NCBI GenBank assembly: GCA_937906385.1
Contig: CALCYQ010000004.1
Coordinates: 186,001-250,000, forward strand
Reading direction: 5' to 3'
Length of the DNA: 64,000 nt
DNA from: an uncultured Candidatus Saccharibacteria bacterium
GTDB taxonomy: Bacteria > Patescibacteriota > Saccharimonadia > Saccharimonadales > Saccharimonadaceae
Shown: piece after piece, positions 31,500 through 41,184 of the stretch
Layout: each line of letters begins with the position of its first letter
Numbering within the stretch: the first letter of the stretch is position 1
Position numbers and translations under genes: made by a program
Notes under the pieces: model-generated
What the model saw: the letters and a program-made list of their open reading frames with translations, nothing else
What the model was told of the DNA's origin: nothing
Databases searched by the model: none

Positions 31500-32717
31500 C
31501 TAGTCTTTATTCTTTTTACGGCGACGTAGGATGGCTGGCATATCGCTGTCATCTGCATCACTGCTATTCTCAGTGCGAATATTATCCCACATATTAACAG
31601 TCGTAGCTTCCGTAAAATCACTCGAGGTAGCTTCTGGCTTAGCCGGCTCTTCGACTGGCGCTGCTGCAACCGGATCAGCCATCGCTTGGCTCGGTTCCGT
31701 TACGCGCATCGGCTCAACGGCTTGATAAGTATCCTGGGCACGCGGATCGTCGCTATAATATTGCGAATCGAAACCCGTCGCTACCACTGTAACGATAATT
31801 TCATCTTCAAGTTCTGGGCGAATTGAAGCACCCCAAATAATATTGGCATCTGGGCTAACACTTGCGGTAATGAGTTCGGCAGCTTCTTGCATTTCGCTCA
31901 TTGTGACATCATAACCGCCAGCAACCGAGAACAAAACGCCGCGTGCACCGTCGATCGAAACTTCGATTAGTGGCGATTCGATGGCTTGTTGTGCAGCGAT
32001 GCTAGCGCGATTCTCGCCAGATGCACGACCGATGCCCATAAGAGCCGAGCCCGCATCTTTCATAATCGCTTTCACGTCAGCAAAGTCCAAGTTAATCAAA
32101 GAATGTTCAGTAATGAGCTCGGAAATACCTTGCACGCCCTGACGAAGCACTTCATCAGCAATCTTGAAGGTTTCCAGAATTGGCGTACGCTGATCAATCG
32201 TCTGAAGCAAACGATCATTCGGAATCGTAATCAAGGCGTCTACATTGCGCGCCAAACGTTCAATTGCCCAATCGGCATTTGCTTTGCGCTTTGCGCCTTC
32301 AAACGAGAATGGTTTTGTAACGACACCTACAGTCAAGATATCTTGCTTACGCGCCTCTTCGGCAACGATATAGCCAGCACCAGAACCAGTACCACCGCCG
32401 GCACCGAAGGTAATAAATGCCATGTCTGCGCCCGCCAAAGAGTTCTTAATCTCTTCGCGGCTTTCTTCTGCGGCACGTTCGCCAACTGTCGGATCAGCAC
32501 CCGCGCCAAGGCCATTCGTCGTATCATGACCAAGATGCACTTTTACGTCCGCCTTGGAGTTATGCAAGGCTTGTGCATCGGTGTTCATCGCAATAAATTC
32601 GACGCCATTCAAACCTGCGTCGCGCATGCGATTTACGGCAGAACCGCCAGCGCCACCGACGCCGATAACTTTAATACTAGCTGTGCTTTCCACCTCACCC
32701 GGCTTTACTTCAGGCAT
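31500..32717 (-). CDS. ftsZ: cell division protein FtsZ
   Basis: 405 aa. IKVIGVGGAGGSAVNRM, FGAGGGTGSGAGYIVAEEARK (tubulin signature), NDRLLQ and NLDFADVKAIM (T7-like loop) are present. A linker of about 70 residues leads to a conserved end, DMPAILRRRKK, that contacts FtsA. It assembles the GTP-dependent Z-ring. GAGGAG precedes ATG. The 75 bases before it hold a TTTTGCTAGCAAAA-containing hairpin that may attenuate read-through from ftsA. Confidence 0.97.
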   Translation of the reverse strand: MPEVKPGEVESTASIKVIGVGGAGGSAVNRMRDAGLNGVEFIAMNTDAQALHNSKADVKVHLGHDTTNGLGAGADPTVGERAAEESREEIKNSLAGADMAFITFGAGGGTGSGAGYIVAEEARKQDILTVGVVTKPFSFEGAKRKANADWAIERLARNVDALITIPNDRLLQTIDQRTPILETFKIADEVLRQGVQGISELITEHSLINLDFADVKAIMKDAGSALMGIGRASGENRASIAAQQAIESPLIEVSIDGARGVLFSVAGGYDVTMSEMQEAAELITASVSPDANIIWGASIRPELEDEIIVTVVATGFDSQYYSDDPRAQDTYQAVEPMRVTEPSQAMADPVAAAPVEEPAKPEATSSDFTEATTVNMWDNIRTENSSDADDSDMPAILRRRKKNKD

Positions 32718-32792
32718 TGTATTAACTCCTCACTTGAATTCTTATCTATTAATATAACATCTGTATAAATTTTTTGCTAGCAAAATTACAGA

Positions 32793-34028
32793 TTACTTGA
32801 ATTTTGCTAAGATTTTTTTCAGGAAACCGCCATCGCTTTTCGCTTTTTTCGGCTTTTTGCCTTTAGCGACGCCGAAACCTTCTTCGCTTGGCGTAATCTC
32901 TGCATTTGCCATCATAAGACCAATCGCTGTCGCATATTCCGGCTTCAAAATATCCTCGCAAACACCCGTAATTCCATCAGGTTTACCAATTCGTACGGCA
33001 AGCTCTACTTGATCACGCGCATATACATCAATATCGCGCATCTTTGCGCCACCACCAACTAACACTAAACCTTCCGGCAAGCGCTTGTCATAACCAGCTT
33101 GTTTTAGTAGCTTACGTACGCCCTCAAAGATTTCTTCGAGACGCGCCTCTACGACTTCGTCGACTTCCTTGCGCGAGAATGTCAGTTCATCGCGTCCACG
33201 CTTAATTACAATATCCTTCTCAGTTTCGCCAAATTTCGCCGAAACAAAACGAACCTTTATCTCTTCTGCTATCTCTGGGATAGTTTTCAGCACCGTAGCT
33301 AAATCATTCGTAACATCATTACTACCAAGCGGCACCACACCGACAAATTGCAACTCGCCTTCATCGTAAATTGCCACACCAGTAGTCGAACCGCCCATGT
33401 CTACTACGCCAACACCGTTCTCGCGCTGGCGGCTCGTAATCACTGAGCGTGCCGCCGCCATCGCTGACGGCTCAAGATATTCTATATGTACATTGATTTG
33501 CTCGCAAGCCTTACGTACATTATCGCAATCTGGCGCCAAAGCCGACACAACGTTTGCGCGAAGCTCCAAACGCGCACCCTGCATTCCAATTGGCTCTCTA
33601 ATGCCGCCCTGACCATCTAAAATATATTCGTATGGCATCAAGGCAAGCGTCTCGCGATTTGATGGCACCTTACCCGCCGTAGCAGTGGAGTTAATTCGGT
33701 TCAAATCTTCTTCATTAATCTCATGATTAGCCATACCAATCGCAATCATCCCCTCAACTTTTGCGCTACCAATGTGCGAACCGTTCACATTCGCCATCGC
33801 CGCATCAATGAACTGACCACTCATCGACTCTACCGCCTTTAGGCTCATATCGATAGACTTGGCCGGCGAATTTAATTCTTTGATAATACCTCGGCGTAGA
33901 CCTTCGGATGGCGTTTCGCCATAACCGACTACAGAAATCACGCCGTCGTTACCGACGCGCCCCTGTACTGCACGTACGTAATTCGTACCGATATCTATGC
34001 CAACAACATAGCGAGCTTTTTCTTCCAT
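32793..34028 (-). CDS. ftsA: cell division protein FtsA
   Basis: 411 aa actin-fold protein. VGIDIGTNYVRAV (phosphate 1), VVDMGGSTTGVAIYDEG (phosphate 2) and GLVLVGGGAKM (adenosine) are present. The protein ends GGFLKKILAKFK, an amphipathic membrane-targeting helix. It tethers FtsZ to the membrane. TACAAT lies six bases before the ATG with no Shine-Dalgarno, so ftsA is predicted leaderless. Confidence 0.95.
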   Translation of the reverse strand: MEEKARYVVGIDIGTNYVRAVQGRVGNDGVISVVGYGETPSEGLRRGIIKELNSPAKSIDMSLKAVESMSGQFIDAAMANVNGSHIGSAKVEGMIAIGMANHEINEEDLNRINSTATAGKVPSNRETLALMPYEYILDGQGGIREPIGMQGARLELRANVVSALAPDCDNVRKACEQINVHIEYLEPSAMAAARSVITSRQRENGVGVVDMGGSTTGVAIYDEGELQFVGVVPLGSNDVTNDLATVLKTIPEIAEEIKVRFVSAKFGETEKDIVIKRGRDELTFSRKEVDEVVEARLEEIFEGVRKLLKQAGYDKRLPEGLVLVGGGAKMRDIDVYARDQVELAVRIGKPDGITGVCEDILKPEYATAIGLMMANAEITPSEEGFGVAKGKKPKKAKSDGGFLKKILAKFK

Positions 34029-34034
34029 AAGCTT

Positions 34035-34040
34035 ATTGTA
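34035..34040 (-). promoter_or_regulatory. -10 box of ftsA, six bases from the ATG
   Basis: TACAAT on the minus strand, inside the 22-base gap between map and ftsA. It implies an internal division promoter. Confidence 0.6.
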
Positions 34041-34050
34041 GCATATCAGA

Positions 34051-34794
34051 TTACGCTTGCGTTAAAATCTCGTAGCCGTCCTCTGTAACCAAAATCGTAT
34101 GCTCAAAATGACAACCAAGCGAACCATCGCGCAAGCAAACCGTCCATCCGTCATCTCCTTGTACTACCACTGTATCTGGTTTGCCTAAGCTCGACATCGG
34201 CTCGATGCAAAGCGTATCGCCAACTTGCAATGTGTAACCGTGTCCCTTCTTACCATAATTCGGCACCTCTGGCTCCAAATGCATTTTTTCGCCAATAAAG
34301 TGGCCGACATAATTGCGAATCACGCCAAGCTTGCCCTTCTCGAGCTGCTTCTCAACGGCATAGCCAATATCGCCCAACTTCGCTCCCGGACGCACCTGCG
34401 CGATACCTTCGTAAAGCGCCGATTCCGTGAAGCTAAGTAGGTGTTTTTGTGCCGCCGACGGCTTACCTACAATCATCGTAAAAGCCGAATCGGTATAATA
34501 CCCCTTGTACTTAATCACGAGATCATAGCTAACCTTATCGCCCTCCTCAATCTCGATATCTTTTGGAATGCCATGAATCAACTCATCGTTCACGGAAATA
34601 CAAATCGAACCCGGGAAATCGACATCTGGCTCATAATAGGCCACACTAGCGCCATATTCCAAAATCTTCGACTCGACAAACTTATCAATTTCTTTGCCAG
34701 TTAATCCCGGTTTTGTGAATTCGCGCAAGTCAGCAAAAATTTGCGCCATAATTTTTCCACCCTCGCGCATTGCGCTAATTTTTTTCTCGTTCAT
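34051..34794 (-). CDS. map: methionine aminopeptidase, type I
   Basis: 247 aa. Metal ligands and active residues occur in HGIPKD, YTDSAFTMIVG, GHFIGEKMHLEPEVPNYG and EPMSSLG, followed by a final conserved Glu in HFEHTILVTEDG. It removes the initiator Met and works after peptide deformylase (39651-40253). It begins directly behind adk, the classical adk-map order of the spc region, but without secY. Confidence 0.95.
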   Translation of the reverse strand: MNEKKISAMREGGKIMAQIFADLREFTKPGLTGKEIDKFVESKILEYGASVAYYEPDVDFPGSICISVNDELIHGIPKDIEIEEGDKVSYDLVIKYKGYYTDSAFTMIVGKPSAAQKHLLSFTESALYEGIAQVRPGAKLGDIGYAVEKQLEKGKLGVIRNYVGHFIGEKMHLEPEVPNYGKKGHGYTLQVGDTLCIEPMSSLGKPDTVVVQGDDGWTVCLRDGSLGCHFEHTILVTEDGYEILTQA

Positions 34795-35364
34795 TTATTC
34801 GATTTTCTCCGTTTGGGTATTAATTATACTCCAGTCCATTAAAACTTTTTCAATTCTCTCTGTTACTTCGTCGACTGTACCTTCACCATCAACCTCAACA
34901 ATTTGCACGCCCGCCGTCTTTAAAGTTTCGGACATTGAATAAATTGTTTGTTCAAATAAGTTCCAGCGCTTCTCGATTGACTCGCGCGTGTCGTCTTCGC
35001 GTCCGCGCTCCTGCAAGCGTCGCCACAATTCGTCGTGCGAAACTCGTAAAATTATCGCGCCCTGAATCTTCTCGACATCACCATTTTCAACTATCCAATT
35101 CGCCTGCCATTCGTCGCGCGGATATCCGTCCAAAACCACATTTGGCTTGCCGTCCGCCAAAGCCTCCTCGGCTGCATCGTGCATCATGCGCACCACTAAA
35201 TCATCCGGCACCAACTCCCCCTTTAGCATAATCGCTTCGAGTTCCGGATCGTGACGATTGCGCAGTAACTGTCCTACCGATAACCACTCCCAACCATGGT
35301 TTTCTGACAAGCGCTGACCTTGCAAGCTCTTTCCGCTCCCCGCCGCGCCAAATAAGATAATCAT
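34795..35364 (-). CDS. adk: adenylate kinase-like P-loop kinase
   Basis: 189 aa. Walker A reads LFGAAGSGKSLQGQRL instead of the usual GPPGAGKGT; DGYPRDEWQANW is the AMP-binding DGFPR motif, and a late REDDTRESIEKRW matches the R-x-DD catalytic region. No LID zinc finger is present (short LID form). AGGAGGTAAA precedes ATG. Coupling to map supports adk, although the altered P-loop leaves another NMP kinase possible. Confidence 0.85.
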   Translation of the reverse strand: MIILFGAAGSGKSLQGQRLSENHGWEWLSVGQLLRNRHDPELEAIMLKGELVPDDLVVRMMHDAAEEALADGKPNVVLDGYPRDEWQANWIVENGDVEKIQGAIILRVSHDELWRRLQERGREDDTRESIEKRWNLFEQTIYSMSETLKTAGVQIVEVDGEGTVDEVTERIEKVLMDWSIINTQTEKIE

Positions 35365-35390
35365 TTTACCTCCTTTTTCTTTTCACTAAA

Positions 35391-35414
35391 AATACCCCGT
35401 CTTAAGGGGGTATT
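35391..35414 (-). terminator. rpsU terminator
   Basis: AATACCCC / GGGGGTATT stem with TTTTT on the minus-strand exit. Confidence 0.8.
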
Positions 35415-35416
35415 TC

Positions 35417-35635
35417 CTATTTAAGACCTAATTTCATGCGTTCGGCTTTTTCGGCTTTGCGCTTGTCGCGCAAGATAGCCTTGAGGCGACGTTCGCGTTT
35501 GGAAATCGGCTTCGAGAAGCGGAGACTTTCCTTCGCGGTTGCCATTACACCACTCTGTAAAACCTTGCGGTTGAAACGGCGAATCACGTTCTCGTTCGCT
35601 TCGTTCTGGTCTTTTCTGGTTACTTTTATTGCCAT
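35417..35635 (-). CDS. rpsU: 30S ribosomal protein S21
   Basis: 72 aa from ATG at 35635 (MAIKVTRKDQNE). The family motif NVIRRFNRKVLQSGVM is followed by a basic tail rich in Lys and Arg. An in-frame ATG nine bases upstream is possible. TGC-TAAGAT upstream is a plausible extended -10. Confidence 0.9.
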   Translation of the reverse strand: MAIKVTRKDQNEANENVIRRFNRKVLQSGVMATAKESLRFSKPISKRERRLKAILRDKRKAEKAERMKLGLK

Positions 35636-35660
35636 ACTGTCCATTATCTTAGCATATCTT

Positions 35661-37262
35661 TCACATTCTTTCAAGAGATATTAGGCTACCCTCAAGCGTC
35701 GTCTTTCCTCTAAATTCATTCTTTGTCAGCATAAACTGCACGCGCACCCGCTCTCCAACATGCACCTTGCTCCATTCTGGCGCTGCATAAAACCCCATCA
35801 TCTTCATTGGCTTTCCTTGTTTATCGCTAAGCGTAATCGATAGATGTTTCTCTTTAAGCATTCGACACCCCTCTACGACGCCAGTAAATTCGAAAATCGG
35901 CTCAGTATTACCATCACCAAACGGTTCCAATAAACATATCTCGTCAAACAATTCCTCGGTCACGCCCGAAAAATCGCTCAGTACAATGTCGCTCGCGATT
36001 CGCAAATACTTCTCTTGGTTCTTTAATTTTAAGGATCGATAATACTTTTGGACGAAAACCTGAAAATCCGACAATTTCTTCGCTTCCAAGCTTAAACCAC
36101 ACGCACCAGCATGGCCGCCACCAGTTAAGAGTATGCCATCTGGGCAATTCTGCAAAACGTCTGCCAATGAAAAATCGCCAAAACTCCGGCCAGAACCCTT
36201 CAGCCTCCCATCGCCTAAATCCGTTAATGCGAACGCCGGCTTATGATACAGCTCAACTAAACGCCCTGCAATAATCCCTAAAATCCCCTCATGCCACTGG
36301 CCGCAAGTTACGATCACTGGCTCTCTATCATCTACGGCAATTTCTTTCACGGCTCTATCTTGCGCCTCGCGCCGTTCTTTATTTAGCCCATCTAATTCAT
36401 TCGCTAGCGCAAAAGCCTTCGTTCGACTCGTCGACATCATCAAATCTAGTGCCAAATCTGCGCTCTTCATTCTTCCGGCCGCGTTTATCCTTGGTCCAAG
36501 CTGAAACCCAATCGCGTGCGTATTTAGTTTCGCTAAATCTACGCTCGCCGCCCGCGCTAGTTCTTTTATGCCCGGCCTACGTGTCCTAGCAAGAACCTTC
36601 ATGCCGTAGTAGCTCAAAATACGGTTCTCTTCGCGTAGTTCCATCGAATCACAAATCGTGCCAATCACTACTAAATCAAGTAGCCATTTCTCTTGGCCAT
36701 CGCACTCGCCACCGTTTTGGTCAGCATTCAAAGCGCGCGCCAAAGTAAATGCCACCCCCACTCCCGCCATTCGCGTACCGACCTTATCGCCACGCTTCGG
36801 GTTTATTACCGCTACTGCTGAAACTGGCATAGATGGTATCTCGTGATGATCAGTTACGACCGTATCAATACCGCGCTCTTTCAGTGCTGCAATTGTCTCT
36901 TCCGAGCCAGAGCCGCAGTCTACCGTAATGACTAATTTTGCGCCTCTATGCGCGATTTTATCCACTGCCGGTAGATTCAAACCATAACCATCTGTAAAAC
37001 GGTTCGGTAAAATCACTTCAATCTTTTCACAGCCATAATATTTCAACGCGTCACGCATTAGCGTGCTTGCCGTCACGCCATCCGCATCATAATCGCCATA
37101 TATAATAATCTTTTCGTCGCGCTCGCGCGCCTGGCGAATTCGCGCCACTGCCTTTTTTACGCCTTTCATATTTCCAGGCGCAAACAACTCATCGTACTTA
37201 GGGTATAAAAAATGCTCATCAAGCCCACGCTCTCTGAGCAACTGCGCAAAAATATCCGTCAT
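35661..37262 (-). CDS. recJ: single-stranded-DNA-specific exonuclease RecJ
   Basis: 533 aa. DHH phosphoesterase motifs: IIYGDYDADGVTASTLM, VITVDCGSGSEE, VVTDHHEIP, and DHHA1 GGHAGACGLSLE. It has an OB-fold C-terminus. It degrades ssDNA 5' to 3' in recombination and repair, upstream of RecO-type loading. Its start overlaps the winged-helix gene (ATGA, 37259-37262). Confidence 0.95.
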   Translation of the reverse strand: MTDIFAQLLRERGLDEHFLYPKYDELFAPGNMKGVKKAVARIRQARERDEKIIIYGDYDADGVTASTLMRDALKYYGCEKIEVILPNRFTDGYGLNLPAVDKIAHRGAKLVITVDCGSGSEETIAALKERGIDTVVTDHHEIPSMPVSAVAVINPKRGDKVGTRMAGVGVAFTLARALNADQNGGECDGQEKWLLDLVVIGTICDSMELREENRILSYYGMKVLARTRRPGIKELARAASVDLAKLNTHAIGFQLGPRINAAGRMKSADLALDLMMSTSRTKAFALANELDGLNKERREAQDRAVKEIAVDDREPVIVTCGQWHEGILGIIAGRLVELYHKPAFALTDLGDGRLKGSGRSFGDFSLADVLQNCPDGILLTGGGHAGACGLSLEAKKLSDFQVFVQKYYRSLKLKNQEKYLRIASDIVLSDFSGVTEELFDEICLLEPFGDGNTEPIFEFTGVVEGCRMLKEKHLSITLSDKQGKPMKMMGFYAAPEWSKVHVGERVRVQFMLTKNEFRGKTTLEGSLISLERM

Positions 37263-37561
37263 CCGATAATCTTATTCGGCGATTTCTTCGCGTCTTCTGC
37301 CTGTTGGCTCTTAATTACAATACTCTGTAACTCTTTCAAAATCGGGAACTGTTTGTTGGTCTGATAAATGCTAGTGTTTCCCTTTTTCGTCACTACCAAG
37401 AAACCACCCTTCGTCATTCTGCGGAGCTCCCGCTGAATGTTGCCAGGATCTTCTTTGATCAGCTTCGACAAGCCACGCACATGCGTCTTGAAATCTGGAT
37501 ACTTGGCAAAGACCACAATAATCTTCCGCCGCACCCGACTTGTAACGAAAACGTCTAACAT
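37259..37561 (-). CDS. winged-helix DNA-binding protein (ArsR/MarR-like fold)
   Basis: 100 aa. RRKIIVVFAKYPDFKTHVRGLSKLIKEDPGNIQRELRRMTKGGFLVVTKKGNTSIYQTNKQFPILKEL follows the CPR family pattern of a helix-turn-helix plus wing. There is no sensor domain and no Cys. GGAGG precedes ATG at three bases; TTGTCA-N17-TAAAAT upstream is a good promoter. It is coupled to recJ and may autoregulate this operon, or regulate the divergent priA. Confidence 0.8.
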   Translation of the reverse strand: MLDVFVTSRVRRKIIVVFAKYPDFKTHVRGLSKLIKEDPGNIQRELRRMTKGGFLVVTKKGNTSIYQTNKQFPILKELQSIVIKSQQAEDAKKSPNKIIG

Positions 37562-37663
37562 TAACCTCCTTACTTGTTTTTATTTTAGCGATTTTTTGTA
37601 AAAATGACAACAGATTTTTGCGAAATTATTTCCCCTAATACGATAGAGTATAATGTAATTATT

Positions 37664-39598
37664 ATGAGTTATTACCTGATTGCGCCCGCCAAGACATTCC
37701 ATCAGAGCGACAATATGCTGACTTACGCATCAGAAGAACCTCTTTCGCCTGGCCATATCGTCGAGATCCCTCTTGGCAAGCAAACCACTATCGGCATCGT
37801 ATCGGGAAAAACCTCTCAACCAAATTTCGAAACCAAGCCAGTCATCCGCAAAATCTATGAAACTCCCCTTCCGCCGCATCTCTTAAAGGCCCTCTTTTGG
37901 ATTACCGATTATTATCGTTGCCCACTCTCGAGCGTCATTCAAGCTATGCTCCCAGCCGGCATTACTAAAAAACGCCGTAATCTTAAAAAAATCGTTCAAC
38001 CGAGCGCTCCATCCATCGAGAATCCACTCAATGCTGCCCAAAAACGCGCTATTAAGGACATCGAATCAAGCTCCGCCAACACTATCCTTCTTCATGGTAT
38101 TACTGGTAGCGGCAAAACTAATGTTTACATCGAACTCGCCAAGCATATCCTTGTCAAAAACCAATCTGTCATCATTTTAGTCCCAGAAATTGCCCTCACT
38201 TCTCAATTAGTCGCAAACTTTCGCGCTCATTTTCCAGAAATAACCCTTATTCATTCCGCCCAAACCGAAGCTGTCCGCCATCATATCTGGGAAAAGACAC
38301 TGAATAGCCCTGATCCACAAATCGTTATCGGCCCGCGCTCCGCCCTCTTTGCGCCTGTCCGCAATTTGGGTCTTATTATTATCGACGAAGCGCACGAACC
38401 CGCCTATATCCAAGACCAAAACCCCAAATATTCCGCCCTTCGTCTCGCCGCGGTTATGTCGAAAACTGTACTTGGTAGCGCCACACCGCTCATCGCCGAT
38501 TATTATATCTGCAAACGACACTCCGCCATTACCGAGCTTACCGAACTAGCCATTAAGCAAGACAAACACGCCGAGTTGCAAATCGTCGATCTTAAAAATC
38601 GCCCAGATTTCACTCGCAGCCAAATCTTAAGTAACCAGCTCATTGCTGAAATCCAAGACTCGCTGGACCACAATACTCAATCCATGATTTTCCATAATCG
38701 TCGCGGCACCGCCCCTCTTACCATTTGCGACCATTGCGGTTGGCAAGCGCTCTGCCCAAACTGTTTTTTACCGCTCGTCTTGCATGCCGACGCTTATCAA
38801 ATGCGTTGTCACACTTGCGGACGTCATTTCCCTGTCCCCACTGACTGCCCAAACTGCCATAATGCTACCATCCATCATAAAGGATTCGGTACCAAAGCCA
38901 TTGAGGACGAGCTTTATCGTCTATTCCCGTCGGCTAAAATCGCCCGCTTCGACGCCGACACCACTAATGGTCAGCAACTCAGCCAAATCTACGACCAAGT
39001 CCATTCCGGAAACTACGACATTATTGTCGGCACTCAAATGATTGCCAAAGGTTTCGATTTTCCAAAACTTCGCACACTCGGCGTCGTCCAAGCCGATGCT
39101 GGCCTTAGCCTGCCAGACTATTCATCTGAAGAACGAACATTTCAATTAATCACCCAAGTCATTGGCCGCGCCAATCGCGGTCACCAAAACAGCAAAATCA
39201 TTATTCAAACTTTCCAGCCCGACTCCCCCGTTATTCAATACGCTTGCGCTGGCGATTATAGTAATTTTTATAAATATCTACTTCAACGCCGCAAACAAAG
39301 TGTCCTCCCCCCATATAGTTTCTTACTCAAACTTTCGCTGACTTATAAAACCGAACGCGCCACCACCCAAAATGCTCGCAAATTGAATAAAAAAATTATT
39401 CAATTTATCGCCCAAAATACCCTCACGAACGTTTCCGTCACACCACCGATGCCCGCTTTTCATGAGCGTAGTAATTCTGGCTATACTTGGGACATCGTCA
39501 TTAAGGCTAAAAAACGCCAAGATTTGCTCTCTATTTTCGACTCTCTAGATAAACCGCCGCAACTCCATTATGTATTTGACCCACTCTCTCTCTTGTAA
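37664..39598 (+). CDS. priA: primosomal protein N' (replication restart helicase)
   Basis: 644 aa. Start 37664 chosen: TATAAT (37649-37654) is close before it and the earlier frame lacks a ribosome site. Walker A is GITGSGKTNVY, the DEAH box is IIDEAHEP, and a zinc-binding region has four C-x2-C pairs, starting CDHCGWQALCPNC and ending CHTCG...CPNC. GTQMIAKGFDFPKL and QVIGRANRG are motifs V and VI. It restarts collapsed forks. Confidence 0.95.
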   Translation: MSYYLIAPAKTFHQSDNMLTYASEEPLSPGHIVEIPLGKQTTIGIVSGKTSQPNFETKPVIRKIYETPLPPHLLKALFWITDYYRCPLSSVIQAMLPAGITKKRRNLKKIVQPSAPSIENPLNAAQKRAIKDIESSSANTILLHGITGSGKTNVYIELAKHILVKNQSVIILVPEIALTSQLVANFRAHFPEITLIHSAQTEAVRHHIWEKTLNSPDPQIVIGPRSALFAPVRNLGLIIIDEAHEPAYIQDQNPKYSALRLAAVMSKTVLGSATPLIADYYICKRHSAITELTELAIKQDKHAELQIVDLKNRPDFTRSQILSNQLIAEIQDSLDHNTQSMIFHNRRGTAPLTICDHCGWQALCPNCFLPLVLHADAYQMRCHTCGRHFPVPTDCPNCHNATIHHKGFGTKAIEDELYRLFPSAKIARFDADTTNGQQLSQIYDQVHSGNYDIIVGTQMIAKGFDFPKLRTLGVVQADAGLSLPDYSSEERTFQLITQVIGRANRGHQNSKIIIQTFQPDSPVIQYACAGDYSNFYKYLLQRRKQSVLPPYSFLLKLSLTYKTERATTQNARKLNKKIIQFIAQNTLTNVSVTPPMPAFHERSNSGYTWDIVIKAKKRQDLLSIFDSLDKPPQLHYVFDPLSLL

Positions 39599-39650
39599 AT
39601 ACACGCTTATGCTCGCGAATTAACAGATTATATGTTAGAATTTTGCTAAT

Positions 39651-40253
39651 ATGAGCAAGCAAAAGAAAACCACTAAGCCGGTCATTACAACGCCCGACCC
39701 ACGCCTTCGTCAAAAATCGACCAAAGTTAGCCAAATCGACGACGAAGCCAAGCAAATCATCGCCGAGATGATTCAATCTTGCATCGATTGGGAAAATACG
39801 CACGAATTCGAGCTCTCTGCTGCCATGGCCGCACCGCAGCTTGGCTACAATCGTCGCATTATTGTCGTCCGCGAAGACATGTCTAATAAAGACAACGCTA
39901 ATTTTATTGCGCTCATCAACCCCGAAGTCATTAAAACCGAAGGTAAAACTCTCTATGATTACGAAGGCTGCCTTTCCGTTCCGACTATTTATGGCAAAGT
40001 TCCCCGCCCAGCCAAAGCTCGCATTAAAGCCGTTCTCGAGGATGGCACCGAAGTCCGTCTCAAGGCGCAAGATTTTCTTGCTCGCACACTTCTGCATGAG
40101 ATCGACCATCTAAACGGCATCCTCTTTATTGATCACATTAAAGATCAAACCGACGCTTTTTATAAGCTCGACGACAAGGGCGATCTCGTTCCGCTCGATT
40201 ACGACAAATATATTAAAGATAATAAAGATCTTTGGCCAGACGATGAAGAATAA
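39651..40253 (+). CDS. def: peptide deformylase
   Basis: 200 aa. Motif 1 AAPQLGYNRRIIV (G-x-G-x-A-A-x-Q variant), motif 2 YEGCLSVP (metal Cys) and motif 3 HEIDHLNGILFID (H-E-x2-D-H metal and catalytic residues). It removes the N-formyl group. fmt overlaps its last codons, so both halves of the formyl-Met cycle are coupled. Confidence 0.96.
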   Translation: MSKQKKTTKPVITTPDPRLRQKSTKVSQIDDEAKQIIAEMIQSCIDWENTHEFELSAAMAAPQLGYNRRIIVVREDMSNKDNANFIALINPEVIKTEGKTLYDYEGCLSVPTIYGKVPRPAKARIKAVLEDGTEVRLKAQDFLARTLLHEIDHLNGILFIDHIKDQTDAFYKLDDKGDLVPLDYDKYIKDNKDLWPDDEE

Positions 40254-41124
40254 TCGCATTATTTTCTTTGGCAACGAGCAGCTTGCTCAAGGCATTAAGG
40301 CTAGTACGCCGATTTTCGACGCCCTCTTAGACAACAATTACGAAATCTGCGCCCTCGTGCTTCCCGCCGCGCACGTTCGCAAACCATTCCAGATTGCCGT
40401 TAAAGCCAAAAAAGCTGGCATTCCAATTCATTACGTTACCAAAGGTCGTGAATTATTACCTATCATCGAACAGTATCAACCGCAGCTCGGCGTACTCGCC
40501 GCCTTCGGCAAACTCGTACCACAGAGCGCTATCGACGCCATCCCAGACGGCATTATTAATATTCACCCATCTTTACTACCAAAATATCGCGGCACTACCC
40601 CAATTGAGGCACCACTCTTAAACGGCGACACTAAGACGGGCGTATCTGTTATGCGTCTCGTCAAAGAAATGGACGCCGGCCCACTGCTCGCTCAAGCCGA
40701 AGTTAAAATTACCCCAGAAACTACTAAGCAGAATCTCTATGAAGCCCTCTCTGCCAAAGGCACCGAGCTACTTTTGCAAGTTTTGCCTGGAATCCTCGCA
40801 AAAAATGTCGCTGAGACCGCACAGAATGAAGCACAAGCGACTTTCACGACCAAACTTGATAAGTCACAGTCGGAACTCAAATTCGCCAATAAAGGCGCCC
40901 AGGAGCTCGTGAGAGAGGTTATTGCATTTGCCGGTTTCCCAAAATCCAAGACCATTTTACTTGATATCCCATGCACTATCACTAAGGCGCACGTCGCCGA
41001 CGTGCCAACCACAATTCTCGACCAGAAATGCGCCGACGATAAATATTTCGTCATCGATCGCCTTTTGCCAGAAAACTCCAAAGAAATGGACGCCAAGAGT
41101 TTCCTAAACGGCCACCAAAAATAA
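40243..41124 (+). CDS. fmt: methionyl-tRNA formyltransferase
   Basis: 293 aa; ATG at 40243 overlaps the def stop. Formyl-THF binding region NIHPSLLPKYRGTTPIEAPLLNGD-TGVSVM with the N-x-H...D (MDAGPLL) catalytic set. The C-terminal tRNA domain is shorter than in E. coli (about 315 aa). It formylates Met-tRNAi. Confidence 0.92.
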   Translation: MKNNRIIFFGNEQLAQGIKASTPIFDALLDNNYEICALVLPAAHVRKPFQIAVKAKKAGIPIHYVTKGRELLPIIEQYQPQLGVLAAFGKLVPQSAIDAIPDGIINIHPSLLPKYRGTTPIEAPLLNGDTKTGVSVMRLVKEMDAGPLLAQAEVKITPETTKQNLYEALSAKGTELLLQVLPGILAKNVAETAQNEAQATFTTKLDKSQSELKFANKGAQELVREVIAFAGFPKSKTILLDIPCTITKAHVADVPTTILDQKCADDKYFVIDRLLPENSKEMDAKSFLNGHQK

Positions 41125-41136
41125 ACCGCAAAAAAT

Positions 41137-41182
41137 ACCTATCGCAACCGGAGGCTATCAACCAGTAAGCGATAGGTGTTTT
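41137..41182. terminator. bidirectional terminator between fmt and the 139-aa gene
   Basis: ACCTATCGC (41137-41145) pairs with GCGATAGGT (41169-41177); T-runs at both exits. Confidence 0.85.
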
Positions 41183-41184
41183 TG

